A DNA stretch of 64,000 nucleotides, taken from Chitinophagales bacterium (lineage in GTDB: Bacteria > Bacteroidota > Bacteroidia > Chitinophagales > CAIOSU01). Of this stretch, positions 25,781 through 35,197 are shown piece by piece (position 1 is the stretch's first letter; the number at the start of each line of letters is the position of its first letter). The DNA lies in NCBI GenBank assembly GCA_040877935.1, contig JBBDNB010000028.1, positions 1-64,000 of the forward strand, in the 5' to 3' direction. The position numbers and the translations under genes are program-made. The notes below the pieces were generated by a model, which made no database searches, was not told where the DNA came from, and saw only the letters and a list, made by a program, of their open reading frames with translations.

Positions 25781-25797
25781 AATTTTAAATAAAAAAA

Positions 25798-27957
25798 ATG
25801 ATGTTGAATAGTAAATATATTTTATCAGTTCTTCTTTTTCAATTCGTAATACTCACGGGATGTGGGCAAAACGGTGAAACGAATGAATACTCGAAAAACA
25901 GTAAGGATCAGAATTCTGAACTCAATGACCTGGCTGATGCCAAAAGTCCATATCTCAGGCAACATGCCGATAATCCGGTAAATTGGCATGAATGGGGGGC
26001 CGAAGCGTTGGAAAAAGCCAAGAAAGAAAACAAGCCCTTGCTGATCAGCATTGGCTATGCAGCCTGCCATTGGTGTCATGTGATGGAACATGAATCTTTT
26101 ATGGACAGCACAGTAGCTAAAATCATGAATGAGCATTTTGTGCCCATTAAGATTGATCGCGAAGAACGGCCCGATATCGATCAGATTTATATGAATGCCG
26201 TGCAATTACTCTCGGGAAGAGGCGGCTGGCCGCTCAATGCTTTTGCCCTGCCCAATGGACAACCATATTATGCAGGAACCTATTTCTCTAAAGACCAGTG
26301 GATAAAGGTTTTGAATCAAATGAATGATGTCTATCGCAATGACTATGAAAAAGTCCAGCAACAGGCAATACAACTCACAAAGGGTATTCAAAGCCAAGAA
26401 ATAATCACGGTAGCCGGGGATAGTACTGCGGAGTTTCTCAAAAATTCTTACAAAACACTCTTCCAAAATTGGCTTTCGAGAATTGATTTCAAAAAAGGTG
26501 GATATGACAAAGCCCCGAAATTTCCATTACCCACCGGTTGGGAGTTTTTGTTGCAATACCATTATCTCACGGGAAAAGATAAGGCACTGGAAGCCGTTGT
26601 TACAACACTGGATGAAATGGCAAAAGGAGGAATTTACGACCAGATAGGAGGTGGTTTTGCCCGTTATTCCACCGATGCTGATTGGTTTGCGCCACATTTC
26701 GAAAAAATGCTTTATGATAATGGGCAGCTCATAAGTCTTTATGCCCATGCTTACAAGTTGACGAAAGATGAAACCTATGCAGAAGTGATTCGCGAGACAC
26801 TTGAATTCATAAAGAGGGAAATGACCAGTTCACAGGGCGGCTTTTATTCATCGCTCAATGCCGATAGCGAAGGCGAAGAAGGTAAGTTTTACGTTTGGAC
26901 CAGTTCAGAGATTGACCAGGTACTGGATGGGAAAACTGCTGAACTTGTTAAGGATTATTACGGGGTAAAAAACAGAGGCAACTGGGAGCACGGCAATAAT
27001 ATTTTGTACAGGGAAAGTGAAAAAATGGAATTTGCAGAAAACAATGATATGAGCTTGCAAGAATGGGATAAAATGCTCAAATCTGCCAAAAAGAAGCTTT
27101 TAAAAGCGCGGAGCAAAAGGGAACGCCCCTCCACTGATGATAAAGTGCTCACAAGCTGGAATGCCTTGATGTTAAAAGGCTACGTAGATGCTTATCTGGC
27201 TTTGGGAGATGAGGCTTATTTGAAAACAGCACTGAAAAACGCCCATTTTCTGGAGGCTAATATGATGCGTAAAAATGGAAGATTGTGGAGAAATTATAAT
27301 CCTGCCAGCCGGAAAGGCTGGGACGGTGAAGCAGGAATTGAAGCTTTTTTGGACGATTATGCATTGCTGGCTGATGCTTATATCCATCTTTATCAAGCTA
27401 CTTTTGATAAGCACTGGCTGGATTTGGCTAAAAAGCTTACTGATTACAGCATTGCGCATTTTCAAGATCCAAAAAGCGGTATGTTTTACTATACCTCTGA
27501 TCAATCTGAAAAGTTGATTGCCCGTAAAATGGAAATTACCGATAATGTTATTCCTGCCTCGAACTCCTTAATGGCCCACGTACTTTATAAAATGGGTGAA
27601 TATTACTACCACAAACCCTATATTCAAATGAGCAAAACTATGCTCAATCATGTGGTGGATGATATTCCAGAGGCAGGGCCTTATTATGCCAACTGGGCAT
27701 CACTTTTGGGGCTGATGGCCTACGAACCCTACGAAATAGCGATTATGGGGGATGCAGCCCAAAATAAAAATTTGGCCATGCAAAGCCATTATTTGCCAAC
27801 TGCAATATTTATGGGCGGTGCTGAGGAAAATCTGTCATTGCTCAAAAATAAATTGGTAAAGGATGAAACTATAATCTATGTCTGTAAAAATAAAGTTTGC
27901 AAATTACCAGTACAGCAGGTGGAGGATGCGCTTAAGCAAATTGAAAAATGGAAATAA
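25798..27957 (+). CDS. DUF255 (YyaL/SPATA20-like) thioredoxin-fold lipoprotein
   Basis: 719 residues. A lipoprotein signal ([11 protein letters not shown]) precedes the DUF255 thioredoxin-like domain: [18 protein letters not shown], then the redox motif [14 protein letters not shown] and the loop [15 protein letters not shown]. From about 230 the protein is an (alpha/alpha) barrel with [20 protein letters not shown] and [12 protein letters not shown]. The family is widespread, but its reaction is unknown. Most members are cytoplasmic, so a lipid-anchored form is notable. It follows the TolC gene by 50 bases, but I see no functional tie to the pump. Confidence 0.88.
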   Translation: MMLNSKYILSVLLFQFVILTGCGQNGETNEYSKNSKDQNSELNDLADAKSPYLRQHADNPVNWHEWGAEALEKAKKENKPLLISIGYAACHWCHVMEHESFMDSTVAKIMNEHFVPIKIDREERPDIDQIYMNAVQLLSGRGGWPLNAFALPNGQPYYAGTYFSKDQWIKVLNQMNDVYRNDYEKVQQQAIQLTKGIQSQEIITVAGDSTAEFLKNSYKTLFQNWLSRIDFKKGGYDKAPKFPLPTGWEFLLQYHYLTGKDKALEAVVTTLDEMAKGGIYDQIGGGFARYSTDADWFAPHFEKMLYDNGQLISLYAHAYKLTKDETYAEVIRETLEFIKREMTSSQGGFYSSLNADSEGEEGKFYVWTSSEIDQVLDGKTAELVKDYYGVKNRGNWEHGNNILYRESEKMEFAENNDMSLQEWDKMLKSAKKKLLKARSKRERPSTDDKVLTSWNALMLKGYVDAYLALGDEAYLKTALKNAHFLEANMMRKNGRLWRNYNPASRKGWDGEAGIEAFLDDYALLADAYIHLYQATFDKHWLDLAKKLTDYSIAHFQDPKSGMFYYTSDQSEKLIARKMEITDNVIPASNSLMAHVLYKMGEYYYHKPYIQMSKTMLNHVVDDIPEAGPYYANWASLLGLMAYEPYEIAIMGDAAQNKNLAMQSHYLPTAIFMGGAEENLSLLKNKLVKDETIIYVCKNKVCKLPVQQVEDALKQIEKWK

Positions 27958-28012
27958 TGAAAATCCTTGTTTTTTGAATTCAGCATCCCTTATTCAGATT
28001 TTCTTCATTTTA

Positions 28013-28033
28013 TCTGTCAGGTTTAGTATTCAT
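28013..28033 (+). promoter_or_regulatory. Conserved upstream element of the first DsrE gene
   Basis: TCTGTCAGGTTTAGTATTCAT lies 57 bases before the start codon. Nearly the same sequence (TCTGTCAGGTTTTGAAGTAT) precedes the second DsrE gene at 32822, at a similar distance. It may be a shared promoter or operator, or simply duplicated along with the gene. Confidence 0.45.
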
Positions 28034-28089
28034 TTCGTCTTTTTAAACGCATTTTGCACAAATGTTAAAACTAAAAAACAATAGTGATT

Positions 28090-28446
28090 ATGAGTAAAGT
28101 AGCAGTAATTGTATTTGCAGATTCAGAATCACATGCAGACATGGGACGTATTTCCAACGCAATGGAAATAGTTTCTGAATTTGCCGAAAACGGAGACGAG
28201 GCAAAACTCCTATTTGACGGAGCCGGAGTGACCTGGCCCGGGAAACTTGCTGACGAAGACCATCCCCTTAACCAGTCATTTCAGAAGATAAGACCTCATA
28301 TACTTGGTGCCTGCCACTTCTGTTCCAAGGCATTTAATGCCAAGGACGGGGTAGAAAAATCAGGAATTCCTTTTTTACAGGATTATAATGGCCACCCAAG
28401 TGTAAGAAATCTGGTGAAAGATGGCTACCAGATTATCACTGCCTAA
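28090..28446 (+). CDS. DsrE family protein, paralogue 1
   Basis: 118 residues from the ATG at 28090; an in-frame GTG two codons earlier is less likely. The DsrE-like alpha/beta fold is suggested by VAVIVFADSESHADMGR, the LLFDGAGVTWPGKLAD segment and the conserved GACHFCSKAF, which has two cysteines. DsrE-fold proteins often carry sulfur or act in redox stress; for this subgroup no function is known to me. Two more paralogues follow within 6 kb. The spacing to the PoxB-like gene is 118 bases. Confidence 0.82.
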   Translation: MSKVAVIVFADSESHADMGRISNAMEIVSEFAENGDEAKLLFDGAGVTWPGKLADEDHPLNQSFQKIRPHILGACHFCSKAFNAKDGVEKSGIPFLQDYNGHPSVRNLVKDGYQIITA

Positions 28447-28564
28447 GCCGTATGCACCACAGACTTTTTGTTCAAGAAAAACTATCGCTTGACTCAGGTG
28501 CTGTATCGGTAGGTTCTTTTAGCTACAGATTATTTTTTGGATTTCAAACATTAAAACAAAAGCT

Positions 28565-30319
28565 GTGAGTACAAATGTATCTGATCAATTATTGCAAATA
28601 TTAACCAATGAAGGCGTAAAGCATATTTTTGGAGTAGCAGGTGACGCTCTCAACCCTCTTATTTCTGCTATGGCCAAGCAAAGTGAGGTGAAATGGGTAA
28701 AAACGAAACATGAAGGAAATGCTTCTTTTGCCGCATTTGCGCAAGGTGAACTAAATGATAATATCGGTGTATGTGCCAGCACGGTTGGCCCGGGAGCATT
28801 GCACCTCGTAAATGGATTATATAATGCCAAAAAAGAGCGTTCACCTGTTTTAGCTATTACCGGGCAAGTACCTGTAGAACACATTGGCACAAACTATCAT
28901 CAGGAAGTAGATTTGACCAAAGTGTTTGACGATATATGTGAATACCAGGCAATTATTCGCTCACCTGAAGAAGCTCCACGGGTTATATTGAGAGCCTTGC
29001 GTATTGCTATTAATCGTAAGTGTGTATGCAGGATTGAATTACCTGCTGATATAGCGGAAATGCCTTCAGCAAATGAGGATTTTGTTCATACTGTATTTCG
29101 ATCTCATTCTACAGTGATGCCAAATCAGGAAAACTTAGAAAAAGCTGTGAGATTAATTAATCAGGCCGATAAAGTAGGGATTTTGGCAGGAGCCGGTTGC
29201 CGTTCTTCCCGGCAAGAAGTGCTGGCGTTTGCAAAGAAAATAAATGCCCCTATTACGCACACCGTACGAGCATCCGATATTTTTGATCATAACAGCGAAA
29301 ATGTAGTAGGACTTACAGGACTTATCGGCAATCCGTCAGGCTATGAGGCAGTGATGAAATGTGATTTGTTAATCATGCTGGGTACTGATTTTCCTTATAC
29401 CTCATTCCTGCCTGACAACACCAAAACCATTCAGGTAGACATACGTCCAGAAAATATTGGTAACCGTACCTCTGTTACGCTTGGCTTGCATGCTGATATC
29501 AAGCATTTTGTAAATTATGTTAGTCAAAACTGCGAGATCAAGAAGAATTCTGAATGGGTTAAAAAATTAAATAAAGAGTTTAAAAATTGGCTCGATCATA
29601 ACTGCAAAACCTCTGACGGAGAAAAGGACTTCAAAATCATGCATCCGCAGGTGGTGGCCAGGCAAATAAGCGATATTGCTGCCGATGATGCAATATTTGT
29701 CATTGATACAGGTACATCCGCTATCTGGTCGAGTAACTTTATGAATTTCCACTCGCAGAGAAGAATTATTGGCTCCTTTAATCATGGCTCCATGGCTGTA
29801 GGGCTACCAGCTGCTATTGGAGCTCAAATGCAATTTCCTGACCGGGAAGTTTGGGCTTTGGTGGGGGATGGAGCTTTTAATATGTCACTTCAGGATTTTT
29901 CAACAGCTGTAGAATATGAATTGCCCATTAAGATTATTGTGCTTAATAATTCGGAGCTTGGTTTTGTGAAAATAGAGATGGAGGAAGCCGGTTTTGCACC
30001 TAATTTTGATGCCATTGAGGTAAAGAATTTTGATTTCGCAGCCTATGCAAAATTAGTGGGAGGCGATGGGTTGAATGTAACCCAAAATGATGGAATTATT
30101 CCAGCTATAAAAAAGGCTCAAAAATCAAAAAAGCCTTTTATACTAAACGCTCATGTTTCAAGCGGGGAATTATCATTGCCCTCTCATATAAGTTTTAGTC
30201 AGGCTAAGAATTTTGGTTTATCAAAAATGAAGGAACTTCTTGAAGCGGCAAAAGGAAATAAAGCTCAATGGGAAAATATAAAGAGTGAGGTGCAAGCCTA
30301 CTTTGATAAAGAGTCTTGA
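28565..30319 (+). CDS. poxB: Thiamine-diphosphate enzyme, pyruvate oxidase/dehydrogenase (PoxB-like)
   Basis: 584 residues, starting at GTG 28565. The sequence follows E. coli PoxB along its length: VAGDALNPLI, KTKHEGNASFAAFAQGEL with the ThDP-activating Glu, VGPGALHLVNGL, GLTGLIGNPSGYEAVM, GSFNHGSMAVGLPAAIGAQ and the ThDP/Mg motif GDGAFNMSLQDF...NN. PoxB decarboxylates pyruvate to acetate and CO2, passing electrons through FAD to quinone at the membrane. The C-terminal tail that binds lipid in E. coli is only partly similar, so membrane attachment is uncertain. It lies beside DsrE, M20 hydrolase and alanine racemase genes. Confidence 0.88.
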   Translation: MSTNVSDQLLQILTNEGVKHIFGVAGDALNPLISAMAKQSEVKWVKTKHEGNASFAAFAQGELNDNIGVCASTVGPGALHLVNGLYNAKKERSPVLAITGQVPVEHIGTNYHQEVDLTKVFDDICEYQAIIRSPEEAPRVILRALRIAINRKCVCRIELPADIAEMPSANEDFVHTVFRSHSTVMPNQENLEKAVRLINQADKVGILAGAGCRSSRQEVLAFAKKINAPITHTVRASDIFDHNSENVVGLTGLIGNPSGYEAVMKCDLLIMLGTDFPYTSFLPDNTKTIQVDIRPENIGNRTSVTLGLHADIKHFVNYVSQNCEIKKNSEWVKKLNKEFKNWLDHNCKTSDGEKDFKIMHPQVVARQISDIAADDAIFVIDTGTSAIWSSNFMNFHSQRRIIGSFNHGSMAVGLPAAIGAQMQFPDREVWALVGDGAFNMSLQDFSTAVEYELPIKIIVLNNSELGFVKIEMEEAGFAPNFDAIEVKNFDFAAYAKLVGGDGLNVTQNDGIIPAIKKAQKSKKPFILNAHVSSGELSLPSHISFSQAKNFGLSKMKELLEAAKGNKAQWENIKSEVQAYFDKES

Positions 30320-30438
30320 ATGGAAGTTCACTATGTCCAATTTGAAGGAGTGTTAGCAACTTTTAACGATTTCCTTTTTTAAGTAAAAATTAGGTTTTTC
30401 TATTTAAGAATTTTTTTTCACATCATTAAACTCACTTT

Positions 30439-31590
30439 ATGAAAGACACATCTCTCAATATGGAAAAGCTCATCAGCTTGCGTCATGAGCTTCATAAGCA
30501 TCCTGAAGTATCAAATAAAGAAAAACATACGGCTAAGAGAATCACAGAATTTCTAAAAACAACGGAACCTGATGATCTCATCAATGAAATAGGCGAATAT
30601 GGTATTGCAGCTATTTTTAATGGGGAGAAAAAAGGTCCTACGGTTATGATCCGTTGTGAATTGGACGCTCTTCCGATTGAAGAAGTCAACGACATGGAGT
30701 ATCGGTCAGTGAACGAAGGTGTTAGCCATAAATGTGGGCATGATGGTCATATGACTATCGTATGTGGTTTGGCAACGCTACTATCCAAGAATCGTCCTTC
30801 CTCAGGACGAGTGATATTGCTTTTCCAACAGGCAGAAGAAATTGGTGAGGGGGCCAGAAAAATTCTCAAAGATGAGAAATTTAAAGCATTGGAGCCCGAT
30901 TTTATATATGCCTTGCACAATCTTCCGGGTTTTGAAAAAAACCAAATTATAATTAAAGATAATATTTTCGCCTCTGCATCTCGAGGATTGATAGTAAAGC
31001 TTAAAGGCACCCCTTCTCATGCCAGCCATCCTGAAGATGGAAGAAACCCTTCTCTTGCAGCTTCTAAAATCACCCAACATTTATTTGAAATTCCGCAAAT
31101 GCATACTTTATTTCACAAAGCCTCTCTGATCACCCCTATTTATATAAGGGTAGGGAGTCCCTCTTTTGGAACTTCACCGGGCGAGGGCGAAGTGATGGCG
31201 ACTCTCAGAACTCATGAGGACGATGATATGAAAAATATTGCCGATAAAGCACAGGAAGTGATTCATAAAATTGCCGATGTACATGACTTGGAAGCCGAAA
31301 TATCCTGGACGGAAGAATTCGAAGCAGTAAAAAATAATAAAAATTGCATGCAGTTCATTAAAGCTGTGGCTGAAGACAGGGATATAAAAACCCGTGTGGT
31401 CGATCACCCTTTTCCCTGGTCAGAGGATTTTGGATTGTTCACCAGCCACTACAATGGGGCACTTTTTGGCTTAGGTTCCGGAAAAAATCAACCACAGCTT
31501 CACAACAATGACTTTGATTTCCCGGATGATATAATTGAAACTGGAGTGGTGATGTTTAGGGAGATTATTGATCAAATTCTTGGGGATTAA
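30439..31590 (+). CDS. M20 family amidohydrolase (HipO-like)
   Basis: 383 residues, cytoplasmic. It has the M20D signature: SLRHELHKHPEVSNKEKHTA, RCELDALPIEE, the metal ligands HKCGHDGHM, QQAEEIGEGAR and the C-terminal WSEDFGLFTSHY. These di-metal enzymes cleave N-acyl or similar amide bonds (hippurate, IAA-amino acids, N-acetylated amino acids). A substrate cannot be assigned. It is followed 14 bases later by alanine racemase, so the pair is likely co-transcribed. Confidence 0.9.
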   Translation: MKDTSLNMEKLISLRHELHKHPEVSNKEKHTAKRITEFLKTTEPDDLINEIGEYGIAAIFNGEKKGPTVMIRCELDALPIEEVNDMEYRSVNEGVSHKCGHDGHMTIVCGLATLLSKNRPSSGRVILLFQQAEEIGEGARKILKDEKFKALEPDFIYALHNLPGFEKNQIIIKDNIFASASRGLIVKLKGTPSHASHPEDGRNPSLAASKITQHLFEIPQMHTLFHKASLITPIYIRVGSPSFGTSPGEGEVMATLRTHEDDDMKNIADKAQEVIHKIADVHDLEAEISWTEEFEAVKNNKNCMQFIKAVAEDRDIKTRVVDHPFPWSEDFGLFTSHYNGALFGLGSGKNQPQLHNNDFDFPDDIIETGVVMFREIIDQILGD

Positions 31591-31604
31591 ACGAATGAAT
31601 AATT

Positions 31605-32756
31605 ATGCTACATACTTCATATATAGAGCTAAGCAAAAAGGCTTTAAATAACAATATTCGCTATCTCAAAAGCCTTGCAAAAAAGGATACGCGTTATTCA
31701 ATGGTGATCAAGGCCAATGCTTATGGCCATGGAATAGAGGATATTTTACCATTAATAGAGGAGTGTGGGGTAGATCACTTTTCTGTATTCAGCGTGGCAG
31801 AAGCCAAGCGGGCACATAAGATTAAAAATAAAGACTGCGACCTAATGATTTTAGGGTGGGTTGATACCGATGAGATAAGTTGGGCGATAGAGCATGAAGT
31901 TTCATTTTTCGTTTTCACAATTGAACGACTTCGTGCAGCTTGTCAAGTAGCAAAAAAAATGAGGAAACCTGCTGGAATTCACATTGAAGTGGAAACTGGT
32001 ATGCATCGTACTGGATTTGATACTGAAGAGCTAAAGGAAGCTGTGCAGATTATTAAGGATAACGAAGATTACTTTGAGGTCAAGGGAGTCTGCACGCATT
32101 TTGCCGGGGCCGAGGAAATGGCCAGTTTTGACCGTGTAGAAAAGCAGATTCAAAACTTTAATGAAGCGTGTTCATGGATTAATGAGCAAAATATCTATCC
32201 GGAGTATCGGCATGCTGCCTGTTCTGCTGCGCTGTTTAATTTTCCTGATACCGCCATGGATCTTATGAGGATTGGCATTTCGAGCTACGGTTTCTGGCCA
32301 AGTACCGAAACGAAGCTGCTTCATTTGAGAGAAAAGGAAGGTGAAGAAGATCCGCTTGAAAGGGTCTTGAACTGGAAGAGTGTTGTATTAAGTGTAAAAC
32401 ATGTGGCCGAAAATGAATATGTAAGTTATGGAAAGTCATATCTAACCAATCGCCCCACCACAATAGTTACTATTCCTGTCGGTTACGGTTATGGTTTCAG
32501 TCGTACACTTAGCAACAAGGGGCATGTTTTGATTCACGGAAAGCTTGTGCCTGTAGTGGGTAAAGTGAACATGAATATGGTAGTGGTGGATGTTACCGAT
32601 TTGGATACTGTGGAAGTAGGTGATGAAGTGGTACTTATCGGCAAACAGGGAGAGGAGGCCATAACTGTAGATTCTTTCAGCGACATGAATAACAGTATGA
32701 ACTATGAACTCTTGACCCGTTTGCCAGATCATATTCCCAAAAAAGTTATCGCATAA
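31605..32756 (+). CDS. alr: Alanine racemase
   Basis: 383 residues, the usual length. It is PLP-dependent: the Lys is in SMVIKANAYGHG and the second catalytic Tyr in the YVSYGKSYLTNR region; GVCTHFAGAEEM, RHAACSAAL, MRIGISSYGFWPS and GKVNMNMVVVDVT are also typical. It makes D-alanine for peptidoglycan. Its place between a hydrolase gene and DsrE paralogues is not the usual context (murF), so this may be an additional copy. Confidence 0.94.
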   Translation: MLHTSYIELSKKALNNNIRYLKSLAKKDTRYSMVIKANAYGHGIEDILPLIEECGVDHFSVFSVAEAKRAHKIKNKDCDLMILGWVDTDEISWAIEHEVSFFVFTIERLRAACQVAKKMRKPAGIHIEVETGMHRTGFDTEELKEAVQIIKDNEDYFEVKGVCTHFAGAEEMASFDRVEKQIQNFNEACSWINEQNIYPEYRHAACSAALFNFPDTAMDLMRIGISSYGFWPSTETKLLHLREKEGEEDPLERVLNWKSVVLSVKHVAENEYVSYGKSYLTNRPTTIVTIPVGYGYGFSRTLSNKGHVLIHGKLVPVVGKVNMNMVVVDVTDLDTVEVGDEVVLIGKQGEEAITVDSFSDMNNSMNYELLTRLPDHIPKKVIA

Positions 32757-32821
32757 AACAATCAGATGAACTATCAGAGCGGTGGTGTTTCTAATGCCCA
32801 CTTTCTAAAACTTTGACTTAT

Positions 32822-32842
32822 TCTGTCAGGTTTTGAAGTATC
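32822..32842 (+). promoter_or_regulatory. Conserved upstream element of the second DsrE gene
   Basis: TCTGTCAGGTTTTGAAGTAT, matching the element at 28013 upstream of the first DsrE copy. The third copy lacks it. Confidence 0.45.
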
Positions 32843-32881
32843 ATACGACTCATCTTTTGAAAACTTTAAAAAAACAGAATT

Positions 32882-33238
32882 ATGAGTAAAGTAGCACTTA
32901 TTGTATTTGCAGATTCAGAATCACATGCAGACATGGGACGCATTGCCAATGCCATGGAAATAGTTTCGGAGTTTGCAGAAAACGGAGACGATGCCAAGCT
33001 CTTGTTTGACGGTGCCGGAGTGACCTGGCCCGGAAAACTAGCCGATGAAGATCATCCCTTGCACAAGTCATTTGATAAAATAAAGCCCCATATCCTGGGA
33101 GCTTGCAAGTTCTGCTCAAAAGCTTTTAAAGCGGAAGAGGGAGTTGAAAAATCGGGAATTCCGTTTTTAGAGGATTATCAGGGTCACCCCAGCGTGAGAA
33201 ATTTAGTGAAAGAGGGTTATCAAATAATTACTGTCTAA
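32882..33238 (+). CDS. DsrE family protein, paralogue 2
   Basis: 118 residues, very close to paralogue 1 (SKVALIVFADSESHADMGR, GAGVTWPGKLADEDHPL, GACKFCSKAFKAEEG). Both cysteines of the CxFC pair are kept. It follows alanine racemase by 125 bases and leads into a small membrane protein gene 36 bases downstream, with which it is probably co-transcribed. Function as for the family: probable sulfur or redox role, not established. Confidence 0.82.
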   Translation: MSKVALIVFADSESHADMGRIANAMEIVSEFAENGDDAKLLFDGAGVTWPGKLADEDHPLHKSFDKIKPHILGACKFCSKAFKAEEGVEKSGIPFLEDYQGHPSVRNLVKEGYQIITV

Positions 33239-33274
33239 TTTCATAAAATCTAATCTAAATAAAAATTTTAAGCG

Positions 33275-33712
33275 ATGAATAATAAATTGACAAGTTCTAT
33301 TGTAGGAGGTATTGTAGGCACAATTGTAATGACGGTAATTATGTTTCTTGCCGCTAAAATGGGAATGCCAAAAATGAATCCGCCTGTAATGCTGGCTACC
33401 ACTATGGGTTTCTCAGTTGCTATGGGATGGATCATGCACTTCATTATCGGGATTATTTTTGCCCTGGCTTATGGATACCTGTTCTTGCCAAAGGTTCAAA
33501 AGATCAAGAGCAAGGTCGCCAAAGGCGCCATTTACGGGGTGATTATTTTTGTCTTTGCGCAGATCATGATGCAAGTTATGGGAGCAATGTTTTCTTCTAT
33601 GCCCGCCCCACAGGGAAACATGATGTTGATGATTGTTGGTAGCATTGTCGGCCACGTGATCTTTGCGATCGTGGTGGCGCTCTTTTTTAAACAGGTGAAC
33701 GCAAGTTCATAA
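33275..33712 (+). CDS. Small four-TM membrane protein (DUF6789-like)
   Basis: 145 residues with four hydrophobic segments and many glycines and methionines (SSIVGGIVGTIVMTVIMFLA, VGSIVGHVIFAIVVALFF). It resembles DUF6789-type membrane proteins of unknown function. It lies between two DsrE paralogues with short gaps, which suggests that it belongs to the same stress unit. A function cannot be given. Confidence 0.7.
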   Translation: MNNKLTSSIVGGIVGTIVMTVIMFLAAKMGMPKMNPPVMLATTMGFSVAMGWIMHFIIGIIFALAYGYLFLPKVQKIKSKVAKGAIYGVIIFVFAQIMMQVMGAMFSSMPAPQGNMMLMIVGSIVGHVIFAIVVALFFKQVNASS

Positions 33713-33745
33713 ACCTTTTGACTATTAGGCCAAAAATTAAAAGTT

Positions 33746-34102
33746 ATGACTAAAGTAGCCGTAATTGTATTTGCAGATTCTGAATCCCATGCAGATATGG
33801 GTAGGGTAACAAATGCAATGGAAATCGTGAACGAATTTACTGAAGCAGGAGATGAAGCAACATTGATATTCGATGGAGCAGGCGTAACCTGACCGGGCAA
33901 ATTGGCGGATGAAGACCACCCAATTCACCCGATTTTCAAAAAGGTAAAACCAAATATTCTGGGAGCTTGCGCTTTCTGTTCAAAGGCTTTTAAAGCTGAA
34001 GATGATGTGAAAAAATCAGGTGTCTCATTCCTTGAAGATTATAAGGGACACCCGAGTGTTCGCAACCTTGTAAATGATGGATACCAAATTATTACAGTTT
34101 AA
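33746..34102 (+). pseudogene. DsrE family protein, paralogue 3, with in-frame stop
   Basis: The frame from ATG 33746 to the stop at 34102 is collinear with the other two copies over all 118 codons, but codon 49, TGG (Trp) in the other copies, is TGA here (33890-33892). Everything after it, including GACAFCSKAFKAEDD, is well kept, so the change is recent, a sequencing error, or tolerated. A second product could start only inside the later part. An intrinsic terminator follows 23 bases after the stop. Confidence 0.85.
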
Positions 34103-34125
34103 TGCCAAAGATTGATGAAAAAACA

Positions 34126-34161
34126 GGATAGTGGCTTTTTTATAGCCGCTGTCCTTTTTTT
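34126..34161 (+). terminator. Rho-independent terminator after the DsrE locus
   Basis: GGATAGTGGC (34126-34135) pairs with GCCGCTGTCC (34145-34154) in a 10-bp stem with two G-T wobbles, followed by seven T. It ends the transcript of the DsrE-membrane protein unit and separates it from the peroxiredoxin-like gene. Confidence 0.85.
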
Positions 34162-34210
34162 GATTAAGAAGAAAAACTTAATTTACACCCAAACTTCACA
34201 AACCCATACC

Positions 34211-34831
34211 ATGAAAACGCTTACCAACCTCTTATTGATACTCCTTATTTTCACTAATTCAATATCCCAGGCGCAGGAAAAATATAAAACTGTAGAAGAA
34301 ACCAATGGCATTCAGGTTGGTGCAAGCGTTTCGGATTTTGAAGCCACAGATCAAAATGGAGAAATATTTAGGCTCAAGGAAACATTAGAAGAAAAGCCCG
34401 TAGTTGTAATTTTCTACCGAGGCCAATGGTGCCCAATTTGTAGCCGCCACCTTAGTAATTTACAGGATAGCCTGTCTTTCATCAATGAAATGGGCGCAGA
34501 AGTAATAGCAATTTCCCCTGAAAAACAAGAATATCTGAAAAAGACCCAGGAAAAAAGCAATGCCACTTTTACCTTGCTTTATGACAAGGATTACAAAATC
34601 TCAAAAATGTTTGATGTCCTTTTCCGTCCCGAAGAGAAAACCACATCGGTTTATAACAAGCGCTTGGGCGCAAATCTTACTGAAGCCCATTCAGATGAAT
34701 CACAGCGCTTGCCAGTTCCGGCTACTTTTGTTATCAATCAACAGGGAGAAGTCGTTTGGCGACATTTCGATAGGAATTATAAAGAAAGGGCATCGGTTGC
34801 TTCTATTGTTTCTGCACTTGAGAAATTGTAG
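34211..34831 (+). CDS. Secreted peroxiredoxin-like protein (AhpC/TSA, CxxC type)
   Basis: 206 residues from the ATG at 34211; the frame is open upstream, but that part overlaps the terminator. A signal peptide (LLLILLIFTNSISQAQ) is followed by a thioredoxin-fold domain: VVVIFYRGQWCPICSRHLSN with a CPIC motif, and PVPATFVINQQGEVVW near the end. It probably reduces peroxides or thiols in the periplasm. It is close to the GDCCVxC and flavodoxin-like genes, in keeping with a redox-stress locus. Confidence 0.85.
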   Translation: MKTLTNLLLILLIFTNSISQAQEKYKTVEETNGIQVGASVSDFEATDQNGEIFRLKETLEEKPVVVIFYRGQWCPICSRHLSNLQDSLSFINEMGAEVIAISPEKQEYLKKTQEKSNATFTLLYDKDYKISKMFDVLFRPEEKTTSVYNKRLGANLTEAHSDESQRLPVPATFVINQQGEVVWRHFDRNYKERASVASIVSALEKL

Positions 34832-34874
34832 CATCAAAAACAGCTAAAAAATTCACGAGCAAATACAGGCTGAA

Positions 34875-35081
34875 ATGACAACTGAGTTACGATCCACAAT
34901 CACCTGCCCAATATGCGGACATCAAAAAGAAGAAACAATGCCAACTGATGCCTGCCAGTATTTTTACGAATGTGAAAATTGCAAGACAATATTAAAACCA
35001 AAGCAAGGTGATTGTTGCGTGTATTGTAGTTTTGGAAGTGCGAAATGCCCGCCAGTTCAGCAAGGTGAAAATTGTTGTTGA
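34875..35081 (+). CDS. GDCCVxC domain small zinc-ribbon-like protein
   Basis: 68 residues, nine of them cysteine. It has CPICGHQKEETMPTDACQYF, a second CxxC (ECENC), and the hallmark GDCCVYCSFGSAKCPP. In related proteins the first Cys of this motif can be selenocysteine; here the codons are ordinary Cys. The function is unknown, though relatives are found near mercury and thiol-stress genes. It stands 43 bases after the peroxiredoxin-like gene. Confidence 0.85.
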   Translation: MTTELRSTITCPICGHQKEETMPTDACQYFYECENCKTILKPKQGDCCVYCSFGSAKCPPVQQGENCC

Positions 35082-35197
35082 TAAAAATCACACACGAATG
35101 TACCGAGCTATTGTAAATTAGGGCAGTTGTATCAACAATTATTATTTTCAATTGGCTTGTCAGTTTTGTTTATATTATACGACTAATAAAGAAAAAA

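Noticed and set aside
33746-34102. TGA read as tryptophan (altered genetic code)
   Set aside because: TGA is the normal stop of many genes in the window, for example in the ATGA overlaps of truB/ribF and permease/adaptor, so only this gene is affected.
34875-35081. Selenocysteine site in the GDCCVxC protein
   Set aside because: All cysteines of the motif are coded by TGT or TGC; there is no in-frame TGA.
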